Below are positions 27,896 through 38,286 of a stretch of DNA of 64,000 nucleotides, in pieces. Positions within the stretch are counted from its first letter, which is position 1; each line of letters opens with the position of its first letter. Below the pieces are notes generated by a model. It was not told the origin of the DNA. It saw only the letters and a list, made by a program, of their open reading frames with translations, and did no database searches. The stretch comes from Methylocella silvestris (GTDB lineage Bacteria > Pseudomonadota > Alphaproteobacteria > Rhizobiales > Beijerinckiaceae): assembly GCF_002891535.1 (NCBI RefSeq), contig NZ_PDZR01000010.1:62001-126000 (forward strand), given 5' to 3'. A program made the position numbers and the translations under genes.

Positions 27896-27953
27896 TCTGC
27901 CCGATAAACCGACTAAGTTTCTGCGAGAAGGGCCGTGAGAGCCTTCAGAGGAT

Positions 27954-29429
27954 CTAACTCGCCTCAGCAAGAAGCGACAGCTGGCTCTTTGTTTCGCCGG
28001 TGAGGTCGGTGAGGCAGGTCGGATAGTCGCCGGTAAAGCAATGGTCGGTGAATTGCGGGCGCTGCGGATCGCGGCCCTTCTCGCCCATCGCGCGGTAGGT
28101 GCCTTCGATCGAGAGGAAGGCCAGAGAATCGCAGCCGATGTAGTCGCGCATCTCGTCCAGCGTATGCGTCGCGGCGAGGAGATTTTCACGCACCGGCGTG
28201 TCGATGCCGTAATAATCGGGGTAGGTGATTGGCGGCGACGAAATGCGGAAATGAACTTCGGCGGCGCCGGCGTCGCGCATCATCTGCACGATTTTCACGG
28301 AGGTGGTGCCGCGTACGATCGAATCATCGATCAGAATGATTCGCTTGCCTTCGACGACGGCGCGGTTGGCGCTGTGTTTCAGCCTGACGCCGAGCTCGCG
28401 TACGGTTTGCGTCGGTTGGATGAAAGTTCGGCCCACATAATGGTTGCGGATGATGCCGAGCTCGAACGGGATGCCCGCAGCCTGCGCGTAGCCGATCGCC
28501 GCCGGAACGCCGGAATCGGGCACCGGCACCACGACGTCAGCGTCGACGCCTGATTCGCGGGCGAGTTCAGCGCCCATCGCCTTGCGCACATTATAGACCG
28601 GGCGCCCGTGCACCACGGAATCGGGTCTTGCGAAATAAATATACTCGAAGATGCAGGGACGCATCGGCCGCGGCGGGAAGGGATGCAGGCTCTCGATGCC
28701 TTCCTTCGAGATCACGACGATCTCGCCGTTCTCGACGTCGCGCACGAAGCGCGCGCCGATGATGTCGAGGGCGCAGGTTTCCGAGGCGAGAATATAATGG
28801 CCGTCGAGTTCGCCGATCACCAGCGGACGAATGCCGAGCGGATCGCGCGCGCCGATCATCATGGTGTTCGCAAGCGCGACGAGCGCATAGGAGCCTTCAA
28901 GCGCGCGCACCGCCTCAATGAAGCGCTCAACGATGCGAAGCTTGCGGCTGCGCGCCATGAGATGAAGTATAACTTCCGTGTCGGAGGTCGATTGATAGAT
29001 TGCGCCGCTCTGGACCAGGTCACGCCGCAGCGTCAGCCCATTGGTCAGATTGCCATTATGCGCAACGGAGAAACCGCCGGAATTCAGTTCGGCGAACAGG
29101 GGCTGCACATTGCGCAGGATGGTTTCGCCGGTCGTCGAATAGCGGACATGACCGATTGCGGCTTCGCCGGGCAGGCGGGCGATCGTCGAGGCCTTGGAGA
29201 AATGATCGCCGACAAGGCCGAGGCGGCGTTCGGAATTATAGCGCGCGCCGTCGAAGGAGACGATGCCGGCCGCCTCCTGTCCGCGATGCTGAAGCGCATG
29301 CAGGCCGAGCGCGGTGATCGCCGCTGCATCGGGGTGGCCGAAAATGCCGAAGACGCCGCATTCCTCGCGAAGCCGGTCCGCTTCGAGATCGAGATCAAAC
29401 CAGGCGTCGCTCTGAGCCTCAGTATCCAT
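27954..29429 (-). CDS. purF: Amidophosphoribosyltransferase
   Basis: PurF makes phosphoribosylamine from PRPP and glutamine, the first step of purine synthesis. The class II amidotransferase nucleophile is Cys24 (REECGVFGIFG), so an N-terminal propeptide must be removed. The PRPP site is IILIDDSIVRGTTS. I chose the ATG at 29429 because GGAGG lies 5 bp before it; a TTG six codons earlier is an alternative. Compared with the Bacillus iron-sulfur enzyme, PCxYG is PDYYG, and CxxCFTG has only its last Cys (DHCFTG), so an Fe-S cluster is unlikely. Confidence 0.96.
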   Translation of the reverse strand: MDTEAQSDAWFDLDLEADRLREECGVFGIFGHPDAAAITALGLHALQHRGQEAAGIVSFDGARYNSERRLGLVGDHFSKASTIARLPGEAAIGHVRYSTTGETILRNVQPLFAELNSGGFSVAHNGNLTNGLTLRRDLVQSGAIYQSTSDTEVILHLMARSRKLRIVERFIEAVRALEGSYALVALANTMMIGARDPLGIRPLVIGELDGHYILASETCALDIIGARFVRDVENGEIVVISKEGIESLHPFPPRPMRPCIFEYIYFARPDSVVHGRPVYNVRKAMGAELARESGVDADVVVPVPDSGVPAAIGYAQAAGIPFELGIIRNHYVGRTFIQPTQTVRELGVRLKHSANRAVVEGKRIILIDDSIVRGTTSVKIVQMMRDAGAAEVHFRISSPPITYPDYYGIDTPVRENLLAATHTLDEMRDYIGCDSLAFLSIEGTYRAMGEKGRDPQRPQFTDHCFTGDYPTCLTDLTGETKSQLSLLAEAS

Positions 29430-29672
29430 AACCGCCTCCGCAACCAACGCTTGTTGTATGGAGGCGCTGGCCGTCTAAGGCTTAACGCCCGCCGCAGCGG
29501 CGCAGATTCAAATCGTCTCGAAGAGCTTGACGTGAGCCGCGCCGGCGCCACAAAACTTACATAGTGGAGATGAGGCGTTTAGTCGACCCCGCGCGCAGGC
29601 GGGATTTGTCGCACCCCCCGCTTTTTTGAAATATCGCACGCGGAATCTGCCTGCGAAGCCTTCAGGCGGCGC

Positions 29673-30284
29673 TCAGCTCTTCTTGCCGGGGGGCTTTGGC
29701 GGCGCGGCGGGCGCTGCCGGCGCGGGTTTGGGCTCGACGTCGGCGTCCGGAGCCGCTTCCTCGCTTGGCGCGGCTTTCGGCTGCTTCAGCTTGGCGAGTA
29801 TGCCCTCCGGATCGTCGGGAAGCATGGCCATCAGCTGATCCCCCGTCGCCTGCAACAACGGACGCATCTTTGCAGCCTTGACCCATTCCGGCTGGGTTTT
29901 CTCCGGCACCAGCCAATTGAAGAAGATGAAGGCGATCACGCAAAGCAACAGGCCGCGCACCGCCCCGAAGACGAAGCCGAGCGAACGATCGAGCGCCCCG
30001 ACCTTGGAATCAAGAATCGCGTCGGAAAATTTGATGGTGATCAGCGAGACGATGATGAGCGTTACGAAGAACACGGCGGCGGCGGAAAGGGCGAGGGCGA
30101 TCACGTCCTTCGAGACGTAGGGCTTTATATAGGGCAGCACCAAAGGGTGCAGATAGATCGCCGCGACCGCCGCCGCGCCCCAGGAAGCGATGGCCAAAAC
30201 CTCGCGCGTAAATCCGCGCAGCATGGCGAGCAGGGCCGAGATCAAGATGACGACAATCAAGCCTAGGTCGAGATAGGACGGCAT
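29673..30284 (-). CDS. cvpA: CvpA family membrane protein
   Basis: The 203-residue inner-membrane protein has four hydrophobic segments beginning with YLDLGLIVVILISALLAMLR and including GALDRSLGFVFGAVRGLLLC, the conserved CvpA block. A Pro/Ala/Lys-rich C-terminal tail follows. CvpA is linked genetically to colicin V production and envelope function; the biochemical role is unsettled. It lies between radA and purF, the usual order in this group. Confidence 0.9.
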   Translation of the reverse strand: MPSYLDLGLIVVILISALLAMLRGFTREVLAIASWGAAAVAAIYLHPLVLPYIKPYVSKDVIALALSAAAVFFVTLIIVSLITIKFSDAILDSKVGALDRSLGFVFGAVRGLLLCVIAFIFFNWLVPEKTQPEWVKAAKMRPLLQATGDQLMAMLPDDPEGILAKLKQPKAAPSEEAAPDADVEPKPAPAAPAAPPKPPGKKS

Positions 30285-30487
30285 GTGTTCCCTGGCCTTT
30301 TCGGTCCGGCGGTTCTGGCCTCGGACCCATGCTTTGGGCCTTGAGCGAACGGCGAAGGCTCGATTGCGATCGGTGCATGGTGATCGGCTCGATGGAGGTA
30401 GCCGCGAGCGCGAGCGGCTCCCCCCTGAAAGCGCCGCGACTTTCCTATAAAGAACCGCATCTTCAAAGAAAAGCCTCAGCTCTTGCG

Positions 30488-31900
30488 TCAACCGTGCCGG
30501 CCGGAGCGCAAGGCTGTGCGCGGCGGCTTCGAGCCGATGTCCGCCGCAAGGCCGGAAATATGCCTCATCGGCTTGGCGGCGATCGATTTCGGGGCGGCGT
30601 CCTCGCGTTCCGCCGCAGCGGGAATCGTCGCATGGCGGAAGCCGAGTTTTGCCGCCTCCTTCAGCCGCGCCGGCCCCTGCGCGACCGAGCGGATCACGCC
30701 GGAGAGCGCAATCTCGCCGAAATAAACCGAATCGGCGGCAAGCGCGATATTGCTCAAGGAGGAAATGAGCGCGGCGGCGGCGGCAAGATCCGCCGCCGGC
30801 TCGCGAACCCTGAGGCCGCCGGCGACGCTGAGATAGATGTCGTGCTGGCCAAGTTTTATGCCCGCGTGGGTTTCGAGCACGGCGACGATCATCGATAGGC
30901 GCGAGGCGTCCCAGCCGACGACGGCGCGGCGCGGCGTTCCGAGCGTGCTTGGCGCGACAAGCGCCTGGAATTCGACGAGCAGCGGGCGCGAGCCTTCCAT
31001 CCCGGCAAAGACGGCCGCGCCCGGCGCCGCCTCGTCGCGCGCCGACAGAAACAATGAAGAAGGGTTGGCGACCTCCGCCAGCCCGCGCCCGGTCATCTCG
31101 AACACGCCGATCTCGTCGGTCGGTCCGAATCGGTTCTTGACGCCGCGCAGCAAGCGCAGGTCACGCCCGCCCTCGCCTTCGAAGGAGAGCACGGCGTCAA
31201 CCATATGTTCGACGACGCGCGGGCCGGCGATCTGGCCGTCCTTGGTGACATGGCCGACGAGAATCACCGCCGCGCCGCTCATCTTGGCGAAGCGGATCAA
31301 CGCCTGCGCCGCGCCGCGCACCTGTCCGACCGTGCCGGGCGCCGCCTCGATCACGCTCGACCACATGGTCTGGATCGAATCGATGATGACGAGCGACGGG
31401 CGCTCCCCGCGCGAGAGCGTGGCGACAATGTCCTCGACGCTGGTCTCGGCGGCGAGCTCGACGGGGCTCTGGCCAAGGCCGAGACGACAGGCGCGAAGGC
31501 GCACCTGATCGACCGCCTCCTCGCCGGAAATATAGACGACGCGGCGGTTCTTCGCCGCGAGCGCGGCGCATGCCTGGATCAACAGGGTCGATTTGCCGAT
31601 TCCGGGCTCGCCGCCGAGCAGCAGGGCGGAGCCGGCGACAAAGCCGCCGCCCGTGACGCGATCAAGTTCATTGATGCCGGTCAGGATGCGCGGCGGGGCG
31701 GGTCGATCCGTAGCGGCCAGACTCGCAAGGTCGAACACGCGGCCCTTGCGCGCGCCGGCGGCCTGTTGCGCGCCAATGCCCGAGGCGGCGCTCTCCTCGA
31801 TGATCGTGTTCCATTCGCCGCAGGCCTCGCAGCGCCCTTGCCAGCGGCTCGTGACGGCGCCGCAATTCTGGCACACGAAGGAAGCTTGCGACTTCGCCAT
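30488..31900 (-). CDS. radA: DNA repair protein RadA
   Basis: RadA is a RecA-like, DnaB-type helicase that drives branch migration in recombination. The 470-residue protein has an N-terminal C4 zinc finger (Cys10, Cys13, Cys24, Cys27), Walker A GGEPGIGKSTLL, the RadA-specific KNRFG motif (VKNRFGPTDEIG) and a Lon-like C-terminal domain. The ATG at 31900 places the zinc finger at the usual position. Confidence 0.96.
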   Translation of the reverse strand: MAKSQASFVCQNCGAVTSRWQGRCEACGEWNTIIEESAASGIGAQQAAGARKGRVFDLASLAATDRPAPPRILTGINELDRVTGGGFVAGSALLLGGEPGIGKSTLLIQACAALAAKNRRVVYISGEEAVDQVRLRACRLGLGQSPVELAAETSVEDIVATLSRGERPSLVIIDSIQTMWSSVIEAAPGTVGQVRGAAQALIRFAKMSGAAVILVGHVTKDGQIAGPRVVEHMVDAVLSFEGEGGRDLRLLRGVKNRFGPTDEIGVFEMTGRGLAEVANPSSLFLSARDEAAPGAAVFAGMEGSRPLLVEFQALVAPSTLGTPRRAVVGWDASRLSMIVAVLETHAGIKLGQHDIYLSVAGGLRVREPAADLAAAAALISSLSNIALAADSVYFGEIALSGVIRSVAQGPARLKEAAKLGFRHATIPAAAEREDAAPKSIAAKPMRHISGLAADIGSKPPRTALRSGRHG

Positions 31901-31938
31901 CAAAATCCCGCCGGGTTCTGCGTCCGATCGCCCAAAAC

Positions 31939-33435
31939 TCAAATCCGATCGGGCAGGGAGTCTTCCCGGGCGAGATTGGAAAAGCGCGTCAGTTCGGCCT
32001 CGAAGGCAAGCTCCACCGTTCCGGTCGGGCCGTGGCGCTGCTTGCCGATGATCACTTCCGCCTTGCCGTGGACGCGCTCCATATCCGTCTGCCAGGTTAC
32101 GAATTCCTCGGTGCCTTCGCGCGGCTGCTTGTTGTTCAGATAATATTCCTCGCGGAACACGAACATGACGACATCGGCATCCTGCTCGATCGAACCGGAT
32201 TCGCGCAAATCCGACAGCTGCGGCCGCTTGTCGTCGCGCGATTCGACCTGACGCGACAGCTGCGAGAGCGCGATCACCGGCACGTTGAGCTCTTTCGCCA
32301 GAGCCTTCAGGCCGGTGGTGATCTCGGTCACCTCCTGTACGCGGCTGTCGGAGCGGTTTTTCGATCCCCCAAGCAATTGCAGATAGTCGATGACAAGCAC
32401 GTCGAGTCCGCGCTGGCGTTTCAGGCGGCGCGCCCGCGCGGTCAGCTGCGCGATGGAAAGGCCGCCGGTCTGGTCGATATAGAGCGGCACCTGCTGCATC
32501 GTCCGCGCCGCGTCGGCGATGCGATGGAATTCGCTTTCCGTCATGTCGCCGCGCCGGATTTTATAAGACGCGACGCCGGATTGTTCGGCGATGACGCGGG
32601 TCGCCAGCTGCTCGGCCGACATTTCGAGCGAGAAGAAGCCGACGACGCCGCCATTCATCGTCTCATGCGTCCCGTCCGGCCGCACGGTGAATTCATAGGC
32701 CTTGGCGATATTGAAAGCGACATTGGTCGCGAGCGCCGTTTTTCCCATGCCGGGACGGCCGGCGATGATGATGAGATCGGACGCCTGCAAGCCGCCCATA
32801 TAGCGGTCGAGGTCGGAAAGGCCGGTGGCGATGCCGGACAGGCGCCCGTCGCGCTCGAAAGCCTTTGCAGCCATGTCGACGGCGGTGACGAGCGCGTCGG
32901 AAAAGCGCTGAAAACCGCCCTCATAGCGGCCGAGTTCGGCGACCGAATAGAGTTTTCGCTCGGCCTCCTCGATCTGCTCGCGCGGCGAGGCGGCGACGGG
33001 GGCGTCATAGGCGGAATTGACGATGTCCTCGCCGATCAGAATCAGATCGCGGCGGACCGCCAGATCGTGGATGGTGCGGCCGTAATCCTCGGCGTTGATG
33101 ATCGTGGTCGCCTCGGCGGCGAGGCGGGCGAGATATTGTGGCGCGGTGACGCCGCCAAGGTCATGCTCGCCCAAAAAGGTTTTCAGGGTGATCGGCGAGG
33201 CGATCTTTCCTGCCCGGATCAGCTGGCTGGCGATATCGTAGATGCGCCGATGCACCTCTTCGGAAAAATGCTCGGGCTTCAGAAAATCCGAGACGCGATC
33301 GAAGGCGTCATTGTTGACGAGTACGGCGCCCAGCAGCGCCTGTTCGGCCTCGATATTGTGGGGCGCAAGGCGATAGGTCGGGGTTTCGGCGCTTTGGCGG
33401 GCCGCGCCGGGGCGAAGATTGTCGATCGCTGACAT
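31939..33435 (-). CDS. dnaB: Replicative DNA helicase
   Basis: DnaB is the hexameric helicase of the replication fork. The 498-residue protein has the N-terminal domain (YRLAPHNIEAEQALLGAVLV) and the RecA-like domain with Walker A GRPGMGKTALA, VIDYLQLL and the signature ALSQLSRQVESRDDKRPQLS. It has no sign of an intein. It is followed by radA after 38 bp. Confidence 0.97.
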   Translation of the reverse strand: MSAIDNLRPGAARQSAETPTYRLAPHNIEAEQALLGAVLVNNDAFDRVSDFLKPEHFSEEVHRRIYDIASQLIRAGKIASPITLKTFLGEHDLGGVTAPQYLARLAAEATTIINAEDYGRTIHDLAVRRDLILIGEDIVNSAYDAPVAASPREQIEEAERKLYSVAELGRYEGGFQRFSDALVTAVDMAAKAFERDGRLSGIATGLSDLDRYMGGLQASDLIIIAGRPGMGKTALATNVAFNIAKAYEFTVRPDGTHETMNGGVVGFFSLEMSAEQLATRVIAEQSGVASYKIRRGDMTESEFHRIADAARTMQQVPLYIDQTGGLSIAQLTARARRLKRQRGLDVLVIDYLQLLGGSKNRSDSRVQEVTEITTGLKALAKELNVPVIALSQLSRQVESRDDKRPQLSDLRESGSIEQDADVVMFVFREEYYLNNKQPREGTEEFVTWQTDMERVHGKAEVIIGKQRHGPTGTVELAFEAELTRFSNLAREDSLPDRI

Positions 33436-33671
33436 CAGGTCTTTCTTGCAGTTTTGCTTGGCTTTTCGCCGCCAGCGAATCAGCCGCGCAATGGGTCGCC
33501 CTTGATGCCATGTCCGCCCCGCGCGCGCAAAAGACGAGTCGATCCGCGCCCGCTATTCACATGGCGGGTCGCCGATGAGACGCTTGTTTGCGCCAGCGCC
33601 GTCGGATAAGAGCTCGACGGTCACGAAAGAGCGTCCGCGCTCCTGGCGGAGCCAACGCGCAAGGCGGCGCC

Positions 33672-34385
33672 ATGACCGATCTTCTTCATAGCAACGCGGT
33701 CGACCCGAAGGGCTCCCAATGGGTTTACTGGCGCCCGATGATCGACGGGATTTCGGAACTCGGCATATTGCGCGGGCGCGGCAGTGAGCTCGCCATGCAT
33801 TTCCACGAAGAATTTCAGGTCACCTTTGTTCTTGCCGGCCGCCGCGCGCTGCAATTGGGGGACGCCGTCATCGAACTGACGTCCCCTCGCTGCGTCTGCA
33901 TTCCCGCCGGGACGCCGCATCGCTCCCTTGAGGGATCGTCCGATCTCGTCAGCGTCAACGCCTATCTTCCGGCCGGCGACTATGCCGTGGCGGCGATGCA
34001 GGCGGCGATCGAACGCGAATGGCGCATGGTCGAGGGATTTGACTGGCGCGAGCTTGCGGCGCTCATCCGCGCCCACCGCAAGGACGGCTGCGCCGCCGAC
34101 CGATCGATCGCGATCCGTCCTGACCGCCAGGAATCCGTAAGCCGGCGCGCCTCACGCAGGGGGCAGAGCCGCGAAGGATTTTCGCGCGCTTTCGCCAGGC
34201 GCCACGGCATGCCGCCGCACGCGTTTGAGCTGATCGGCCGGCTCAATCGCGCAAGGGAATTGCTGCGGGCCGGAGAAGCCGTCGCGGCCACAGCGGCGGA
34301 GACCGGCTTTGCCGATCAAAGCCATCTTGGCCGATGGTTTCGGCGCGCCTTCGGCGTGACCCCTGGCCGCTATCGCCTCGGCTGA
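33672..34385 (+). CDS. AraC-family transcriptional regulator
   Basis: The 237-residue protein has an N-terminal cupin-like ligand domain (AMHFHEEFQVTFVLAGRRAL) and a C-terminal double helix-turn-helix ending in HLGRWFRRAFGVTPGRYRLG. A small DMT transporter gene follows after 71 bp on the same strand, so the regulator may control that exporter. The effector is unknown. Confidence 0.88.
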   Translation: MTDLLHSNAVDPKGSQWVYWRPMIDGISELGILRGRGSELAMHFHEEFQVTFVLAGRRALQLGDAVIELTSPRCVCIPAGTPHRSLEGSSDLVSVNAYLPAGDYAVAAMQAAIEREWRMVEGFDWRELAALIRAHRKDGCAADRSIAIRPDRQESVSRRASRRGQSREGFSRAFARRHGMPPHAFELIGRLNRARELLRAGEAVAATAAETGFADQSHLGRWFRRAFGVTPGRYRLG

Positions 34386-34456
34386 CGCGCGGTCACAAAC
34401 GTTCCAGACTTACCCGTTTCCCTCTGCTCAAAGGCTTGCAGACGGGAGAAACGGGC

Positions 34457-34894
34457 ATGGATTTCGGACTTTATTTGCTGGTTGTCGGCGCGGGAGCGAG
34501 CCTTGTCCTGCAGCAGGCGCTTAACTCGAATTTGCGCTTGGAGCTCGGGTCGCCGTGGTGGGCCGGATTGGTCAGCTATCTTGGCGGCGCATTCGCCATG
34601 CTGGCGATGGTTGTTGCGCGGGGCGATCGCCTGCCGGCGGGCGCGGCGGCGCAAACATCGTGGCATTCATGGACCGGGGGCCTGTTCGGGGCGATCTTCA
34701 TCGCAGTTGCGATCTTCATGGTCCCACGGCTTGGCGCCGCGACCGTCGTCGCTCTGATCGTCGTCGGTCAGATGCTTGGATCGCTGATTTTCGATCATTT
34801 CGGTTTTCTCGGCGTGCCGCAGCACGACGCCAATCCCGTCCGCCTAGCCGGAGCGGCGTTTTTGATCCTTGGCGTGGTTTTGATCCGCTATTGA
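34457..34894 (+). CDS. DMT-family transporter (DUF606/YdcZ type)
   Basis: The 145-residue protein is almost entirely hydrophobic, with about five spans, and starts with LYLLVVGAGASLVLQQALNS. This is the DUF606/YdcZ half-size drug/metabolite transporter type, which probably works as a dimer. The start ATG lies 71 bp after the AraC gene. The substrate is unknown. Confidence 0.82.
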   Translation: MDFGLYLLVVGAGASLVLQQALNSNLRLELGSPWWAGLVSYLGGAFAMLAMVVARGDRLPAGAAAQTSWHSWTGGLFGAIFIAVAIFMVPRLGAATVVALIVVGQMLGSLIFDHFGFLGVPQHDANPVRLAGAAFLILGVVLIRY

Positions 34895-34911
34895 TCGCCG
34901 CAGCGCCGCCC

Positions 34912-35142
34912 CTACCACTCCTCGTCCTGCTTGCCGCCGCAGGCGCGCCGTTCGAGGCACTGACACCGCCCGGTGCCTTGCTGGCAATAGGGTTTTCGGG
35001 TCGGCCCGCAGGGATAGCTGGCGCGGTCCTGACCGGTGTAGGAGCCGCCGCACGCGCCTTCGGAATCCTGCGCCCTGGCTGCGTCAAGCATGGCGAGGCT
35101 CAGAAGGGCGCAAGCGACAATGAGAAAAACTCTGTAGATCAT
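34912..35142 (-). CDS. Small secreted cysteine-rich protein of unknown function
   Basis: The 76-residue precursor has a clear signal peptide (FLIVACALLSLAMLDAARAQ). The mature part of about 51 residues has six cysteines (EGAC, YPCG, YCQQ, RCQC, ERRACGG), so three disulfides are possible in the periplasm. It ends in an acidic KQDEEW tail. I do not recognise the family. It is convergent with the DMT transporter gene. Confidence 0.65.
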   Translation of the reverse strand: MIYRVFLIVACALLSLAMLDAARAQDSEGACGGSYTGQDRASYPCGPTRKPYCQQGTGRCQCLERRACGGKQDEEW

Positions 35143-35177
35143 TCGGGGTCCTGTCGTCGCAGCTTTTAATCACACAA

Positions 35178-35273
35178 CCTCATCCTGGGGAGGGCTCGAA
35201 GAGCCCGTCTCGAAGGATGGGCCGCCCTCGTGGTTCGAGACGCAGGCTTTGTCTGCTCCTCACCCATGAGGGC
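35178..35273. repeat. Intergenic palindromic repeat, two stacked hairpins
   Basis: Between the Cys-rich gene and hemB lie two adjacent hairpins. The first pairs CTCATCCT...AGGATG around GGGCTC-GAA-GAGCCC. The second spans CCCTCGTGGTTCGAGACG to CTCACCCATGAGGG. This CTCATCCTGRGGAG / TCTCGAAGGATG wording is what I remember of a widely dispersed intergenic element in Bradyrhizobium and relatives. It lies just before the hemB stop codon and may also act as a transcription barrier. Confidence 0.6.
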
Positions 35274-35282
35274 TCAGGCTCA

Positions 35283-36395
<1,113 letters not shown>

Positions 36396-36457
36396 TTAGG
36401 CCGGGCCAAGGGCGCCCGCAAGCGCCGGTCGCCCAGTGCAAACAGATGTGAGGCTTT

Positions 36458-37447
36458 ATGGGACTGCTCGTCGACGGCGTCTGGCGCGATCAATGGTATG
36501 ACACGCAAAGCCATGGCGGACGATTTGAGCGCGACGCCGCCAAATTCCGCAACTGGATCACGCCGGACGGCGCACCCGGCCCATCGGGGCGCGGCGGCTT
36601 CAAGGCTGAGGCAGGCCGCTACCATCTCTATGCCGCCTATTTCTGCCCCTGGGCGCATCGCACGCTGATCTTTCGCGAGCTGAAGGGCCTCGCTCCGCTG
36701 ATCGACGTCTCGATCGTCAACTGGCTGATGCGCGAGAATGGCATCACCTTCGCCCCCGCCGACGGCGTCATTGGCGATCCGCTGTTTGGCGCGCGCTATC
36801 TCTATGAGATCTATCAGGCCGCCGATCCCGCCTATAGCGGCCGGGTGACCGTCCCGACGCTGTGGGACAAGGAGACAAAGGCGATCGTCTCGACCGAATC
36901 TTCCGAGATCATCCGCATGTTCAATTCGGCCTTCGACGGCGTCGGGGCGGCGGCGGGGGATTATTATCCCACGGAGTCGCGCGAGGAAATCGACGCGCTC
37001 AACGCGCGGATTTATCCGACGGTGAACAATGGCGTCTATCGCGCGGGCTTTGCGACGACTCAAACGGCCTATGAGGAGGCGATCGGCCCGCTGTTCGAGA
37101 CGCTGGATTATCTTGAGGCGTTGCTGGACGAGCGCCGCTATCTCTGCGGCGAGCGGATGACAGAGGCGGACATAAGGCTACTCACCACCCTTTTGCGCTT
37201 CGACATCGTCTATGTCGGCCATTTCAAATGCAATGTGCGGCGGATCGCCGATTATCCAAATCTTTGGGGCTATGTGCGCGACCTCTATCAGACCGGGACG
37301 ATCGCAAAAACCTTTCGGCCGGACCACATCAAGGGCCACTATTATCAGAGCCATCTGCAGATCAATCCGACCGGCATCGTCCCCCTTGGGCCGCATATCG
37401 ACTTTGACGCCCCGCATGACCGCGCGCGGCTTGGCGGGGCCGGTTGA
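36458..37447 (+). CDS. yqjG: Glutathionyl-hydroquinone reductase (YqjG/PcpF-like)
   Basis: The 329-residue GST-fold enzyme reduces glutathionyl-hydroquinones. The catalytic Cys63 lies in YFCPWAHRTL, and the family blocks TLWDKETKAIVSTESSEIIR and HFKCNVRRIADYPNLWGYVR are present. The start is an ATG 107 bp from the divergent hemB start. It probably protects against quinones and other electrophiles. Confidence 0.92.
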   Translation: MGLLVDGVWRDQWYDTQSHGGRFERDAAKFRNWITPDGAPGPSGRGGFKAEAGRYHLYAAYFCPWAHRTLIFRELKGLAPLIDVSIVNWLMRENGITFAPADGVIGDPLFGARYLYEIYQAADPAYSGRVTVPTLWDKETKAIVSTESSEIIRMFNSAFDGVGAAAGDYYPTESREEIDALNARIYPTVNNGVYRAGFATTQTAYEEAIGPLFETLDYLEALLDERRYLCGERMTEADIRLLTTLLRFDIVYVGHFKCNVRRIADYPNLWGYVRDLYQTGTIAKTFRPDHIKGHYYQSHLQINPTGIVPLGPHIDFDAPHDRARLGGAG

Positions 37448-37454
37448 GACGCCT

Positions 37455-37763
37455 TCAGATGGCCTCGGGCGCAAGGGCCTCGCGCGCGCGCTCGACCTCT
37501 GTCGGATTGCGTCCGGCGTTCGCCGTAAAGGCCAGCAGCAAGGCCTCGTCGGAGGCTAGAAAATCGAGCACGCCGGCGAGAAATCCGGGCTCGGCGGCCG
37601 CCGCGCGCAGATTGTCGGGTTGCAGCCCCGAAAGACTCATGAATCGCTCGAGCGCTTTGGCGTCGCCCGCGATATAACCCAAGGCCTCGATCGCCAGCGT
37701 TTCGGCGCGCTCCCGCGACTGATTGATTTTTCCTGGAAAGCGGCGATTGCCGAAACTTTGCAT
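37455..37763 (-). CDS. DUF3572 family protein
   Basis: The 102-residue soluble protein matches DUF3572, a small family of unknown function found next to divK in Hyphomicrobiales. The blocks [20 protein letters not shown] and [16 protein letters not shown] are characteristic. It is divergent from divK; the 110-bp gap should hold both promoters. Confidence 0.83.
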   Translation of the reverse strand: MQSFGNRRFPGKINQSRERAETLAIEALGYIAGDAKALERFMSLSGLQPDNLRAAAAEPGFLAGVLDFLASDEALLLAFTANAGRNPTEVERAREALAPEAI

Positions 37764-37873
37764 ATTGGCGTTTTCCCTTTCGTCAAGTTCTATCCGTTAC
37801 CCCTTGCAGATCGGATCAGGTGGCGCTGAGGCATGGCGTGCGACCGACTCGCAAGGGCTCAACAGGGTCTTTC

Positions 37874-38245
37874 ATGCAAAAAACCATCCTGATCGTAGAA
37901 GACAACGAACTGAATATGAAGCTGTTCAACGATCTTCTCGAAGCGCACGGCTACAAGACCGTGCAGACCCGCAGCGGGCTCGAGGCGGTCGGACTGACGC
38001 GCGAGCACATGCCGGATCTGATCCTGATGGATATCCAGCTTCCAGAGGTCTCGGGGCTCGAAGTCACACAATGGCTCAAGCAGGATGAGGCGCTGCGCCA
38101 CATTCCCGTGATCGCGATCACCGCCTTCGCGATGAAGGGCGACGAGGAAAAGATCCGTCAGGGCGGCTGCGAGGCCTATCTGTCGAAGCCGATCTCGATC
38201 GTCAAATTTCTCGAGACGGTGCGCAGCTATCTGAACGACCGCTGA
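37874..38245 (+). CDS. divK: Single-domain response regulator DivK
   Basis: DivK is a receiver-only protein that controls the CckA-CtrA cell-cycle pathway through DivL in alphaproteobacteria. The 123-residue protein has the acidic pocket ED (9-10), phosphoacceptor Asp53 (LILMDIQLP), the Thr/Lys switch ([10 protein letters not shown] and YLSKPIS), and no output domain. pleD follows after 41 bp, the standard operon. Confidence 0.95.
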   Translation: MQKTILIVEDNELNMKLFNDLLEAHGYKTVQTRSGLEAVGLTREHMPDLILMDIQLPEVSGLEVTQWLKQDEALRHIPVIAITAFAMKGDEEKIRQGGCEAYLSKPISIVKFLETVRSYLNDR

Positions 38246-38286
38246 TCCGCGCCCCGCGGGCGGCCGCATGACGGAAGGAAGGCTTT

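Noticed and set aside
32032-33432. 466-codon frame antisense to dnaB
   Set aside because: Composition is that of a reverse-strand shadow, while dnaB on the other strand is unmistakable.
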